Shown in pieces: positions 15,728-23,510 of a stretch of DNA of 35,021 nucleotides; the stretch's first letter is position 1, and every line of letters begins with the position of its first letter. Position numbers and translations under genes: made by a program. The DNA comes from Caccousia sp900752115 (GTDB taxonomy: Bacteria > Bacillota > Clostridia > Oscillospirales > Acutalibacteraceae): NCBI GenBank assembly GCA_902472225.1, contig CABRNB010000018.1, forward strand, positions 1 to 35,021. The letters run 5' to 3'. The notes beneath the pieces were generated by a model. The model saw only the letters and a program-made list of their open reading frames with translations, had not been told where the DNA came from and made no database searches.

Positions 15728-16123
15728 TCAAGTTTCAGCGCGGACAGATGCGTGCGATTTGATGGCTTCAAAGGATTCTTCACTGATAACATGTTCGATC
15801 CGGCAGGCATCCTCTGCAGCGATCTGCGGATCTACACCGAGACGAATCAGCCAGTCAGAAATCAAGGTATGGCGCTCGTAAATTTTTTCGGCGATCTCCA
15901 TCCCTTTTTCCAAAAGGGTGATATACCCATCGCCATCGACAGCGATATATCCATTGGTTCGAAGATTTTTCATGGCTACGCTGACGCTTGGTTTGGAGAA
16001 GGACAGCTCGCTCGCAATATCAATGGAACGGACATGCCCATTCCGGCGTGTCAGAACCAAAATGGTTTCCAGATAGTTTTCGGCAGACTCATGAATCTGC
16101 AAAGAAATCAACTCGCTTTCCAT
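15728..16123 (-). CDS. DtxR/MntR-family metal-dependent repressor, copy 2
   Basis: 131 aa from ATG at 16123, preceded on the minus strand by GGGGAGAAG. It is clearly a paralogue of copy 1: both have the same segments IASEL/VAAEL, SKPSVSVAM/SKASVSIAM, YERH, DACRIEH/DACRMEH and ISEESFEA. Predicted metal ligands are E19, H85, C107, E110 and H111. The position equal to D8 of MntR is N16 (AENYLE), so one normal ligand is changed. The frame is open upstream to 16261, which would add 46 residues without family resemblance. Confidence 0.86.
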   Translation of the reverse strand: MESELISLQIHESAENYLETILVLTRRNGHVRSIDIASELSFSKPSVSVAMKNLRTNGYIAVDGDGYITLLEKGMEIAEKIYERHTLISDWLIRLGVDPQIAAEDACRIEHVISEESFEAIKSHASVRAET

Positions 16124-16275
16124 ATCTTCTCCCCGAGGAGAGAGTTTGACGGTCCGGAGCCGCATTGCTTTTTCTGCTCTCTCTTTGTCGGAGGTCTGCA
16201 CGGTGTCTCCTCTAAAGCCCTGTGTGCTTTGGCAAGGGGCTGGACAGCGTGTACCAACCAATCAATAGTTTTCAT

Positions 16276-16304
16276 ATTTTATCACAGCCTGATTTCCATT
16301 GCAA
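16276..16304 (-). promoter_or_regulatory. Promoter of the second DtxR-family gene
   Basis: On the minus strand, TTGCAA (16299-16304), 17 bases, TAAAAT (16276-16281). It predicts a leader of about 145 bases before the ATG at 16123. I see no obvious palindromic operator over this start site. Confidence 0.55.
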
Positions 16305-16456
16305 GCGTTTCCGATGCTTTGTTCGCAGTCCTTTTCAGGGAACCTTCGCTTTCCATGATGCATTGCCGCCTGCGGACGAAAATGGGATGCAGGCAGATTT
16401 TTCGCCTCGGATTCCAATCAAAATAAATTGATCCAATGATTTGGGAATAAAAACTC

Positions 16457-16485
16457 TTGACATGGCATAGGAAATATGATATTCT
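16457..16485 (+). promoter_or_regulatory. Promoter of tRNA-Leu
   Basis: TTGACA (16457-16462), a 17-base spacer and TATTCT (16480-16485), 25 bases before the mature tRNA 5' end. Confidence 0.8.
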
Positions 16486-16507
16486 AGTGGAGCTGTAAAA
16501 AGTGAAT

Positions 16508-16596
<89 letters not shown>

Positions 16597-16603
16597 TTGG
16601 ATT

Positions 16604-16636
16604 AAGCTTGGACATGTTTTATGTTCAAGCTTTTTT
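16604..16636 (+). terminator. Terminator of tRNA-Leu
   Basis: AAGCTTGGACAT (16604-16615) pairs with ATGTTCAAGCTT (16621-16632), with one G-U pair, and a run of T follows. It begins eight bases after the tRNA. Confidence 0.85.
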
Positions 16637-16798
16637 GCCGTGCCTCTTTGTTTTTAGCAGACAACCTGTTTTTCTCCTTCATAAAAATAGGCCCAAACGC
16701 AATGGTGTTCCTGGCCGTTTGATTTTTACAGGGAGGAGACAAAAAGCAGTTGCCCTTTTTAAAAGCAAATTTAAAAACACATCTTTTTTGATGTATAC

Positions 16799-16833
16799 GT
16801 AAAAAACGGTACAGCCATTTCTGACTGTACCGT
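16799..16833 (-). terminator. Terminator of mntP
   Basis: ACGGTACAG (16806-16814) pairs with CTGTACCGT (16825-16833). On the minus strand a TTTTTT run follows. It lies 28 bases after the mntP stop. Between this and the tRNA terminator (16637-16798) there is only AT-rich sequence; a weak stem around CAAACG/CGTTTG at about 16694-16724 has no clear role. Confidence 0.8.
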
Positions 16834-16860
16834 CTGGATACAAAATTTTCTTTTATGGAC

Positions 16861-17460
16861 TCAGAGGAACATATGCTCAATGAAAATTTTCAGTCCGATT
16901 CCAATCAGAACCACGCCTCCGAGAATCTCAGCCTTACCCGCGATTAGCATACCGAAGGTTTTTCCGAGAAAAACGCCGCAGAAACCGATGCAGAAGGTGA
17001 TGAGTCCAATGGTGCCAACAGAGAGCAGCATCAGAGAGAGAGAATAAGCGCCCACAGCGGAGGGAAGAAGCAGGCCGGTAGCAAGAGCGTCGATGCTTGT
17101 CGCAACGGAAAGAGCCATCAGCGTTCGGAAGCTTACATTGTCTGCCCGACAGTCTTCCTGTTCGCCGGACCGCTGTTTTTTCACGGATTCATAAATCATC
17201 CGGCCTCCCAGATAAGAGAGCAGGAGAAGAGCGATCCAATGGTCGATGGAGGAGATCAGGCTTTCGCCCGCTTTGCCGATCAGCCATCCGATCATGGGCA
17301 TTAAAGCCTGAAAGAAACCGAAGCTGAACGCAAGACGCAGCGCGAAGCGCGCATTCACATTTTCTCGCTTACAGACAGCGCCGTTGGTAATGCAGACAGC
17401 GAAGGCGTCCATAGACAAACCGACGGCAATGCCAACCAGGGAAACGTAATCCATTTTCAT
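16861..17460 (-). CDS. mntP: Manganese exporter MntP
   Basis: 199 aa with six transmembrane helices in two related halves. The metal-pathway acidic residues are in SMDAFAV (D18) and TSIDALATG (D124), with NGAVCKREN after helix 1. MntP pumps Mn2+ out of the cell and protects against manganese stress. The start follows TAGGAGCAG. The leader from its promoter is only about 33 bases, too short for the yybP-ykoY manganese riboswitch that often controls this gene, so control may be by one of the DtxR-family repressors encoded 0.7-1.7 kb away. That is an inference. Confidence 0.94.
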   Translation of the reverse strand: MKMDYVSLVGIAVGLSMDAFAVCITNGAVCKRENVNARFALRLAFSFGFFQALMPMIGWLIGKAGESLISSIDHWIALLLLSYLGGRMIYESVKKQRSGEQEDCRADNVSFRTLMALSVATSIDALATGLLLPSAVGAYSLSLMLLSVGTIGLITFCIGFCGVFLGKTFGMLIAGKAEILGGVVLIGIGLKIFIEHMFL

Positions 17461-17499
17461 CTGCTCCTAGATTCAGTTTTAATAAGACAACAATTTTAA

Positions 17500-17528
17500 A
17501 TTATACAGCCGTTACAGAACAATATCAA
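17500..17528 (-). promoter_or_regulatory. Promoter of mntP
   Basis: On the minus strand, TTGATA (17523-17528), 17 bases and TATAAT (17500-17505). Confidence 0.8.
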
Positions 17529-17578
17529 CCCTGTTTTTTATATTTGCAGGGAAATCGCTCCAAACGCTTTTCTGCTCG

Positions 17579-17607
17579 TTGCCATGAGGCTGAAAGCGTG
17601 ATAGAAT
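17579..17607 (+). promoter_or_regulatory. Promoter of hisH-hisF
   Basis: TTGCCA (17579-17584), 17 bases and TAGAAT (17602-17607), diverging from the mntP promoter about 50 bases away. The leader to hisH is about 60 bases and shows no T-box-like elements. Confidence 0.7.
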
Positions 17608-17675
17608 AGCTATATTCTTGATTCCGTGCAAACATGCCGGATGTCTGGTTCGTGCGGAAAGAAGGGGAGGACCAT

Positions 17676-18284
17676 ATGATTGCAATTATTGATTATGGGG
17701 CGGGAAATCTGCAGAGCGTAAAGAAAGCGTTCGATTTTATCGGCGTTCCTACCAAGGTAACGTCGGATCCGAATGAGCTTCTTGCTGCGAAAGCAGCGGT
17801 ATTGCCCGGTGTGGGGGCATTCGGAGACTCGATGGCGGCTTTGGAGTCTTTGAACATGACGCAGCCGATCCGCGATTTTATCGCCTCGGATCGGCCGTTT
17901 CTCGGGATATGTCTTGGCCTGCAGATGCTGTTTGAGAGCAGTGAGGAGTCACCCGGCGTGCCGGGGCTTGGAGTGCTGAAGGGCTCTATTGCCAGAATTC
18001 CGGCGGGCGAGGGACTCAAGATCCCTCATATCGGTTGGAATTCGCTTTCCCTGCGCCAGACAGGAGGCTTGTTTTCCGATCTGGAAGCAGAGCCGTACGT
18101 ATATTTTGTCCACTCCTATTATCTGCACGCGGATGATCCATCCATCGTATCCGCACAGACGCAGTACGGTGTTTGCATTGATGCGGCTGTCTGCCGCGGT
18201 TCGCTCCATGCCGTTCAGTTTCATCCGGAAAAGAGCGGAAAAACGGGACTTGCCATGCTGAAGAATTTTGCTGCTCTGCTGTAA
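17676..18284 (+). CDS. hisH: Imidazole glycerol phosphate synthase, glutaminase subunit HisH
   Basis: 202 aa class I glutamine amidotransferase. It releases ammonia from glutamine and passes it to HisF in histidine and purine-intermediate (AICAR) formation. The nucleophile is C79 in GICLGLQMLF, and the His-Glu pair is H183/E185 in QFHPEKSG. The N-terminal IDYGAGNLQSV and the PGVGAFGD oxyanion region are typical. The ATG at 17676 follows AGGGGAGG. It is followed 15 bases later by hisF. No other his gene is visible within several kilobases on either side. Confidence 0.96.
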   Translation: MIAIIDYGAGNLQSVKKAFDFIGVPTKVTSDPNELLAAKAAVLPGVGAFGDSMAALESLNMTQPIRDFIASDRPFLGICLGLQMLFESSEESPGVPGLGVLKGSIARIPAGEGLKIPHIGWNSLSLRQTGGLFSDLEAEPYVYFVHSYYLHADDPSIVSAQTQYGVCIDAAVCRGSLHAVQFHPEKSGKTGLAMLKNFAALL

Positions 18285-18299
18285 GGAGGGGGAACGACT

Positions 18300-19058
18300 A
18301 TGTACGCGAAACGAATTATTCCCTGCTTGGACGTGAAAGACGGCCGTGTTGTCAAGGGTATGAGCTTTGTGAATCTGCGGGATGCGGGCGATCCGGTGGA
18401 GGCTGCCGCAGCGTATGACAGACAGGGAGCCGATGAGCTGGTTTTGCTCGACATATTGGCTTCACACCAGGCGCGCGGAACCATGATTGACATTGTTTCC
18501 CGCGTGGCTCAGCAGGTGTTTATTCCCTTTACGGTTGGCGGCGGTATCCGCTCCGTGGAGGATTTCACTGTTTTGCTCCGCGCCGGTGCGGACAAGGTGT
18601 CCGTGAATTCTGCGGCACTCAAAAATCCGGAATTGATCACGGAAGCAGCAAATAAATTTGGCAGCCAGTGTGTTGTCTGTGCGATTGACGCGAAACGGTG
18701 CGCACAGGGAGGGTGGACGGTCTATCTCAACGGGGGACGAATTGACACGGGCCGCGACGCCGTAGAATGGGCGGTGGAGGCGGAACGCCGCGGTGCGGGT
18801 GAGATACTGTTGACAAGTATGGATTGTGACGGACAGAAAACAGGTTACGATCTGGAGTTAACGGCGGCCATTTCCGAGCGTGTCGGTATTCCCGTCATCG
18901 CATCCGGAGGCGCCGGTGCCATGGAGCATTTTGCCGATGCGTTTACAATCGGGAAAGCTGATGCAGTCCTGGCGGCCTCACTGTTCCATTTTGGAGAGAT
19001 TACCATTCCCCAGCTGAAGGAGTATCTGTCTGAAAAAGGAATTCCCGTGCGAAGATAA
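18300..19058 (+). CDS. hisF: Imidazole glycerol phosphate synthase, cyclase subunit HisF
   Basis: 252 aa (beta/alpha)8 barrel. The catalytic acids are D11 (in IPCLDVKDGRVVKG) and D130 (in CAIDAKR). Phosphate-binding loops include VGGGIRS and ASGGAGAMEHF. It converts PRFAR plus ammonia to IGP and AICAR. The start follows TAAGGAGGGG. The full set of motifs and length argue for a true histidine enzyme, not a surface-sugar paralogue. A terminator follows. Confidence 0.97.
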   Translation: MYAKRIIPCLDVKDGRVVKGMSFVNLRDAGDPVEAAAAYDRQGADELVLLDILASHQARGTMIDIVSRVAQQVFIPFTVGGGIRSVEDFTVLLRAGADKVSVNSAALKNPELITEAANKFGSQCVVCAIDAKRCAQGGWTVYLNGGRIDTGRDAVEWAVEAERRGAGEILLTSMDCDGQKTGYDLELTAAISERVGIPVIASGGAGAMEHFADAFTIGKADAVLAASLFHFGEITIPQLKEYLSEKGIPVRR

Positions 19059-19131
19059 CCGGTGGGAATTTCTGCTGAAATTATAGAATTAAAGAAAACA
19101 ATCGCAGTCGGCAAAGAAATTGTGAAACAAG

Positions 19132-19181
19132 AAAACCGGGGTTGTTTTGAGTGTCCCTTGCTCAAAGCAGCTCCGGTTTTT
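19132..19181 (+). terminator. Terminator after hisF
   Basis: AAAACCGG (19132-19139) pairs with CCGGTTTT (19173-19180) and an inner TTTTGAG/CTCAAA stem continues it, followed by T. From here to the next gene at 19350 I see no firm promoter or other feature. Confidence 0.75.
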
Positions 19182-19349
19182 GTACAATACCGTTTTTGCA
19201 GGAGATCTTTTCTCGTGTGCTGCAGAGAGATTATATCATTGGGTGATAAGATGGAAGAGATTGCCGGATACCGGGGCGCACAGCGAGGATATCGCGGTCT
19301 TTTTCACTTTTTCTCCGCATACCTATGTATCATTTAGGAGGTGTCGGAA

Positions 19350-20495
19350 ATGAAGGGAAAAAGAATTGCGGCTTGCCTGCTGGCGGCAGTGACGGCGATT
19401 GTATCATTTTCGGGAAGAGTGCAGGCTCTTTCTGACAGTGAGCTTCCCGCTCCCTCAGCCGTCTTGATGGAGGCATCTACCGGGAAGGTGCTGTATGAAA
19501 AGAACGCTCATGAACAGCGGCCCTGTGCCTCCATCACAAAGGTAATGACCCTGCTGCTTGTGATGGAGGGACTTGACAGCGGACAGATTCATCTCGAGGA
19601 TATGGTTACGGCCAGCGAGCACGCAGCCTCGATGGGTGGATCTGACATCTGGCTGGAGCCGGGTGAGACGATGAGTGTGGATGATTTGTTGAAGGCTACG
19701 GTGATTGTGAGCGCAAATGATGCGGCCGTAGCTTTGGCGGAACACCTCTGCGGCAGCGAGGAGGCCTTTGTTCAGCGTATGAATGAACGTGCCGCGGAGC
19801 TTGGTATGACCAAAACCGTATTCAAAAACTGTAACGGACTTGACGAGGATGGACATGTAACGACGGCTTATGACATTGCTCTGATGTCGCGGGCACTGAT
19901 TGCGCATGAGAAGATCTTCGATTACACGCAGGTATGGATGGATGAGCTGCGGGGAGGAAAGACTCAGCTCGTCAACACCAACAAGCTTCTCAAAACGTAT
20001 TCCGGAATCACCGGTCTGAAAACCGGGACCACGGGAAAAGCGGGAAGCTGTATGACGGCGACAGCCGAGCGGGATGGCATGAGCCTTATTGCGGTAGTGC
20101 TTGGCTGCGACACGACTGACAACCGTTTTTCCGCGGCTTCCGCTCTGTTGGATTACGGCTTCGCGGGATGGACTCTGACGGTGCCTTCTTTGCCGCCTGT
20201 TGCGCTTGATCCGATTGAGGTGGAGTGCGGTATGAACAATTCCGTGGATGTGAGCGCGGAAACCATTCCCGGCGTTGTTGTGCCAAAGGGAAGAGAGGGG
20301 GATGTCGTCTGCGAAGCGGTTCTGGAAACACTTCTGACCGCCCCGGTTGAACAGGGGCAGACAGTGGGGAAAATTACCTGTACGCTTGATGGTGAAACGC
20401 TGGCAGAAATCCCGGTCTGCGCCGCTTCTGCGGTGGAAGAGCTGACGCTTTCCTCAGCTTTACAGTATTTGCTTCGCGCGACGGTTTGCTTTTAA
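19350..20495 (+). CDS. D-alanyl-D-alanine carboxypeptidase (DD-peptidase), copy 1
   Basis: 381 aa. A signal peptide covers residues 1 to about 26, so the enzyme works outside the membrane and trims the last D-Ala from peptidoglycan stem peptides. The serine-peptidase motifs are S61-x-x-K64 (SITK), S121-x-N123 (SAND) and K225-TG (KTGTTGKAG). A beta-rich C-terminal domain follows, and the last 15 residues are hydrophobic enough for a membrane anchor, as in PBP5. ATG 19350 lies eight bases after AGGAGG; a GTG nine bases upstream is part of that ribosome site. It shares its fold with the second dac gene at 30900, but the two differ widely in sequence. Confidence 0.94.
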   Translation: MKGKRIAACLLAAVTAIVSFSGRVQALSDSELPAPSAVLMEASTGKVLYEKNAHEQRPCASITKVMTLLLVMEGLDSGQIHLEDMVTASEHAASMGGSDIWLEPGETMSVDDLLKATVIVSANDAAVALAEHLCGSEEAFVQRMNERAAELGMTKTVFKNCNGLDEDGHVTTAYDIALMSRALIAHEKIFDYTQVWMDELRGGKTQLVNTNKLLKTYSGITGLKTGTTGKAGSCMTATAERDGMSLIAVVLGCDTTDNRFSAASALLDYGFAGWTLTVPSLPPVALDPIEVECGMNNSVDVSAETIPGVVVPKGREGDVVCEAVLETLLTAPVEQGQTVGKITCTLDGETLAEIPVCAASAVEELTLSSALQYLLRATVCF

Positions 20496-20497
20496 CT

Positions 20498-20647
20498 GGT
20501 CGGCGGCGACAGAATAGAAATCGCTCCAGCCGTGAGCGGTAAAGCAAAAGAAAAGGCCGGGCACAGGACGCGAAATGCGGTGCGGCTTCCCAGTGGGGAG
20601 CGAATTAGCACCGACCGGGGCGGCGGCGGAGACCCAGGCTCAGCCTG
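20498..20647 (+). ncRNA. Structured intergenic region, possible RNA element
   Basis: GGTCGG (20498-20503) and CCGACC (20611-20616) could close a multibranched fold. Inside are CGCTC/GAGCG (20522-20526 with 20534-20538), GCC-GCAC/GTGC-GGC (20556-20564 with 20580-20586) and CTTCCC/GGGGAG around 20586-20600. Just after it lies a perfect hairpin CCAGGC-TCA-GCCTGG. It matches no riboswitch or small RNA I recognise and has no T run. It lies between the dac gene and the pgi promoter. The RNA nature is inferred from pairing alone. Confidence 0.3.
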
Positions 20648-20692
20648 GTGAAGTGAGAGAAATGAAAAAAATATAAATTGTAGCTCAATTCC

Positions 20693-20721
20693 TTGCAAAT
20701 GCTCCTGATTTAGTGTAAAAT
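20693..20721 (+). promoter_or_regulatory. Promoter of pgi
   Basis: TTGCAA (20693-20698), 17 bases and TAAAAT (20716-20721), about 30 bases before the pgi ribosome site. Confidence 0.7.
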
Positions 20722-20760
20722 GAAGATACAATATTTCATGCTAAATTAGGAGGAATGAAT

Positions 20761-22101
20761 ATGGCGATTAAGGTGGATGTCAAACACCTTTCCAGCTTTC
20801 TGAATGATAATGAGTTTCAGGCAATCGCGCCGCAGGTGAAGCTTGCGCATGACACGCTGCATAACGGCACAGGTCTGGGCAATGATTTTATCGGCTGGGT
20901 TACGCTCCCTACAGACTATGACAAGGAGGAGTTTGCCCGCATTAAGGCGGCTGCCAAGAAGATTCAGTCGGATACCGACGTGTTCATCGTGATTGGTATT
21001 GGCGGTTCATATCTGGGCGCCCGCGCTGCGATTGAGTTTCTGAAGTCTCCAAACTATAATACGCTCAAGAAAGATACGCCGGACATTTATTTCACCGGAA
21101 ACAGCATCAGTTCCACGGCGCTGGCTGAGATTCTGGAGCTTTGCGAGGGACGCGACGTCTCCATCAACATGATCTCCAAGTCCGGTACGACCACGGAGCC
21201 TGCTATCGCTTTCCGTGTGCTGCGCGAGCTTCTTGAGAAGAAATATGGCAAGGAAGAGGCCAGAAAGCGTATTTACTGCACTACGGACAAAGCAAAGGGT
21301 ACTCTGAAGCAGTTGGCTACGAAGGAAGGCTATGAGACGTTCGTTGTTCCGGACGACGTTGGTGGCCGTTATTCCGTTCTCACCGCCGTCGGTCTTCTGC
21401 CGATCGCCGTCGCGGGCGCTGATATCGATGCGCTCATGGCCGGTGCACAGCAGGCACAGACGGAGCTTGCTAATCCGGATCTTGCTGTAAACGACTGCTA
21501 TCGCTATGCTGCCGCCCGCAACATCCTGTACCGCAAGGGGAAAGAGACGGAGATTCTCGTCAGCTATGAGCCTGCTTTTACGATGATGAACGAGTGGTGG
21601 AAGCAGCTCTTCGGTGAGAGTGAGGGCAAGGATAACAAGGGCCTGTTCCCGGCGTCCGTTGTGTTCTCCACGGATCTGCATTCCATGGGCCAGTATATTC
21701 AGCAGGGCCGCCGCTCTCTCTTTGAGACCGTTGTGCTCTTTGACAAGGCGAAAAAGGATATCTTCATCGGCAATGATCCCGAGAATGTCGACGGCCTTAA
21801 TTTCCTCGAGGGCAAGTCCATGGCATTTGTGAACGAAAAAGCGTTTGAGGGAACCGTGCTGGCCCATACCGACGGCGGTGTTCCGAATATCGTGCTGCAT
21901 GCTCCCGATTTTTCTGAGCAGACCCTGGGATATCTGATTTACTTCTTTGAAAAAGCCTGTGCCATTTCCGGATATATGATGGGGGTAAATCCGTTCGATC
22001 AGCCCGGTGTGGAAAGCTATAAGAAGAATATGTTCGCTCTGCTCGGCAAGCCCGGCTATGAGTCGGAAAAAGAAGCTCTGGAAAAGAGACTCGGGAAATA
22101 A
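20761..22101 (+). CDS. pgi: Glucose-6-phosphate isomerase
   Basis: 446 aa, the length of the compact Gram-positive form. It interconverts glucose-6-phosphate and fructose-6-phosphate. Two SIS folds are visible: VIGIGGSYLGARA and KSGTTTEPAIAF bind the sugar phosphate, and GGRYSVLTAVGLLP is the family signature. The catalytic Glu lies in the region LFGESEGKDNKG, and SYKKNMFALLGKP near the end supplies the conserved Lys. Start 20761 is seven bases after TAGGAGG; ATG 20755 is too close. It has its own promoter and is followed by a small P-loop gene. Confidence 0.97.
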   Translation: MAIKVDVKHLSSFLNDNEFQAIAPQVKLAHDTLHNGTGLGNDFIGWVTLPTDYDKEEFARIKAAAKKIQSDTDVFIVIGIGGSYLGARAAIEFLKSPNYNTLKKDTPDIYFTGNSISSTALAEILELCEGRDVSINMISKSGTTTEPAIAFRVLRELLEKKYGKEEARKRIYCTTDKAKGTLKQLATKEGYETFVVPDDVGGRYSVLTAVGLLPIAVAGADIDALMAGAQQAQTELANPDLAVNDCYRYAAARNILYRKGKETEILVSYEPAFTMMNEWWKQLFGESEGKDNKGLFPASVVFSTDLHSMGQYIQQGRRSLFETVVLFDKAKKDIFIGNDPENVDGLNFLEGKSMAFVNEKAFEGTVLAHTDGGVPNIVLHAPDFSEQTLGYLIYFFEKACAISGYMMGVNPFDQPGVESYKKNMFALLGKPGYESEKEALEKRLGK

Positions 22102-22157
22102 GAATTGAAAAACCCTCCGTATTTACTGCGGAAATAAATAAAAAGGGGAGTTTCCAA

Positions 22158-22574
22158 ATGATTACACTGATTGTTGGCAAAAAGGGATCCGGAAAAACCA
22201 AGAAGCTGATTGAGCGCGCGAGCCAGGCTGTGAAAAACACGAATGGCAACGTGATCGTCATCGAAAAGGGTTCCAAACTGACGTATGATCTTCCCCATGA
22301 AGCTCGTCTGATTGACACCGACGCCTATAAAGTATCCGGCGCTGACGTGTTCTTTGGTTTTGTCAGCGGCATTTGCGCTGGCGATTATGATGTGACCGAT
22401 ATTTTCATTGATTCCACGCTGAAGATTATTGGCACGGACATGACTGTTTTTAAGAGCTTTGCTGAGAGACTCAACACTCTTGCTCAGGAGTCCAACGTGA
22501 AGATTACTCTTCTGGTTTCCGCGGATGCTTCCGAGCTTCCCGAGGGCATGAGCTCCCTGGCTGAGAACGTCTGA
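22158..22574 (+). CDS. Small P-loop NTPase-like protein, function unknown
   Basis: 138 aa. It opens with a Walker A motif GKKGSGKTKK (residues 8-17) at the end of a first beta strand. A second hydrophobic strand VTDIFIDSTLKI may hold the Walker B acid, and KITLLVSAD is a third parallel strand. The size resembles a minimal adenylate- or thymidine-kinase-like core, but no lid or zinc motif is seen. A GGGGAG ribosome site precedes it 56 bases after pgi, and a terminator follows, so it is the last gene of the pgi transcript. I do not recognise a specific family function. Confidence 0.8.
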   Translation: MITLIVGKKGSGKTKKLIERASQAVKNTNGNVIVIEKGSKLTYDLPHEARLIDTDAYKVSGADVFFGFVSGICAGDYDVTDIFIDSTLKIIGTDMTVFKSFAERLNTLAQESNVKITLLVSADASELPEGMSSLAENV

Positions 22575-22591
22575 GACAAAACACCATGACT

Positions 22592-22625
22592 GCTGCCGGA
22601 GCCTGACTCCGGCAGCGTCTTTTTG
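22592..22625 (+). terminator. Terminator after the P-loop gene
   Basis: A perfect 10-bp stem GCTGCCGGAG/CTCCGGCAGC (22592-22601 with 22607-22616) around CCTGA, followed by a T run. Confidence 0.92.
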
Positions 22626-22649
22626 TTCAATATTTTGTAAAGTTCTCTA

Positions 22650-22678
22650 TTGACAAACCCCACCCGACCCGATATAAT
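22650..22678 (+). promoter_or_regulatory. Consensus promoter of yceD-rpmF
   Basis: TTGACA (22650-22655), 17 bases and TATAAT (22673-22678): both hexamers are perfect, as expected for a ribosomal protein operon. Confidence 0.9.
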
Positions 22679-22705
22679 GTTTAAATGTAGCGCTGAGGTA
22701 TGGAT

Positions 22706-23203
22706 ATGCTGCTTGATTTAAAAAGCCTTTTTTCCGGGGAGCAAGATACGCTTCCGTTTACCTGTGAATTGAGTCTTTCGGAGACGGAGTTTAACGGCGG
22801 TTATCCGTTTGTCACTCCGATTGCTGTGGAAGGAATAGCGAAATCCTCTTACGGATCCGTAGAGCTCACAGCATCGGTTGCCTTTGATTATGAAGCGCCG
22901 TGCGACAGGTGCACTGCTTTAACAAAACGGCGGTATCATTATCAGTTTTCGCATATTCTCTCCGATTCTCCGGAGAAAGAGGAAGACGATGATGTTATCC
23001 AGATAGGGCCGGAGCGCACGCTGGATCTGGACGAGCTTCTCCGTTCGGATATTCTGCTTGAGCTTCCATACAAGTATTTGTGCAGTGAGGACTGCAAAGG
23101 ACTTTGTGCCTCCTGCGGAAAGAATTTGAATGAAGGCCCCTGCGGCTGCAATCTGCATCAGGTAGATCCTCGTCTGGAGGTTCTTAAAAAACTGATAGAT
23201 TAG
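22706..23203 (+). CDS. yceD: YceD/DUF177 family protein
   Basis: 165 aa from ATG 22706, seven bases after GAGGT; ATG 22700 is almost touching it. The family accompanies rpmF in most bacteria and is linked to 23S rRNA handling, though its exact role is not settled. Visible features are the central CDRCTALTKRRY motif and the C-terminal Cys cluster (CSEDCKGLCASCGK and GPCGC), probably a zinc site, with the ELPYKYLC segment before it. It lies 26 bases upstream of rpmF under a consensus promoter. Confidence 0.92.
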   Translation: MLLDLKSLFSGEQDTLPFTCELSLSETEFNGGYPFVTPIAVEGIAKSSYGSVELTASVAFDYEAPCDRCTALTKRRYHYQFSHILSDSPEKEEDDDVIQIGPERTLDLDELLRSDILLELPYKYLCSEDCKGLCASCGKNLNEGPCGCNLHQVDPRLEVLKKLID

Positions 23204-23229
23204 TTCCAGATAATAAGGAGGTGCTGACG

Positions 23230-23412
23230 ATGGCGGTACCAAAGAGAAAAACATCCAGTGCAAGACAGAACAAGAGACGCTCCAATGTCTGGAAGCTGAG
23301 CGCTCCGGCTCTTGCCAGATGCCCGAAGTGCGGTGAGCTGAAGGCCCCTCACAGAGTCTGCGACGCTTGCGGCTACTATAACGGCAGGGAAGTCATTAAG
23401 AAGGAAGCATAA
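23230..23412 (+). CDS. rpmF: 50S ribosomal protein L32
   Basis: 60 aa. It has the typical start MAVPKRKTSSARQNKRRS and a four-Cys zinc ribbon (CPKCGE ... CDACGYY), so this is the zinc-binding form of L32. ATG 23230 follows AAGGAGG. It is last in the yceD-rpmF transcript. Confidence 0.98.
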   Translation: MAVPKRKTSSARQNKRRSNVWKLSAPALARCPKCGELKAPHRVCDACGYYNGREVIKKEA

Positions 23413-23436
23413 GCTTTCTTTTCATTGCGGAAAATG

Positions 23437-23466
23437 GAGAAGGAGAGATCCTTCTCTATTTTTTTG
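23437..23466 (+). terminator. Terminator after rpmF
   Basis: GAGAAGGA (23437-23444) pairs with TCCTTCTC (23449-23456), followed by TATTTTTTT. Confidence 0.88.
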
Positions 23467-23510
23467 TCCGGATGTATCTTTCCCATGTCAGCAGGAAGGG
23501 GAGACAAAAC

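Noticed and set aside
17461..17530. yybP-ykoY manganese riboswitch in front of mntP
   Set aside because: The promoter lies too close to the start codon and no matching conserved bases are seen.
20498..20647. Cobalamin, glycine or T-box riboswitch
   Set aside because: I looked for their conserved boxes on both strands and found only chance fragments.
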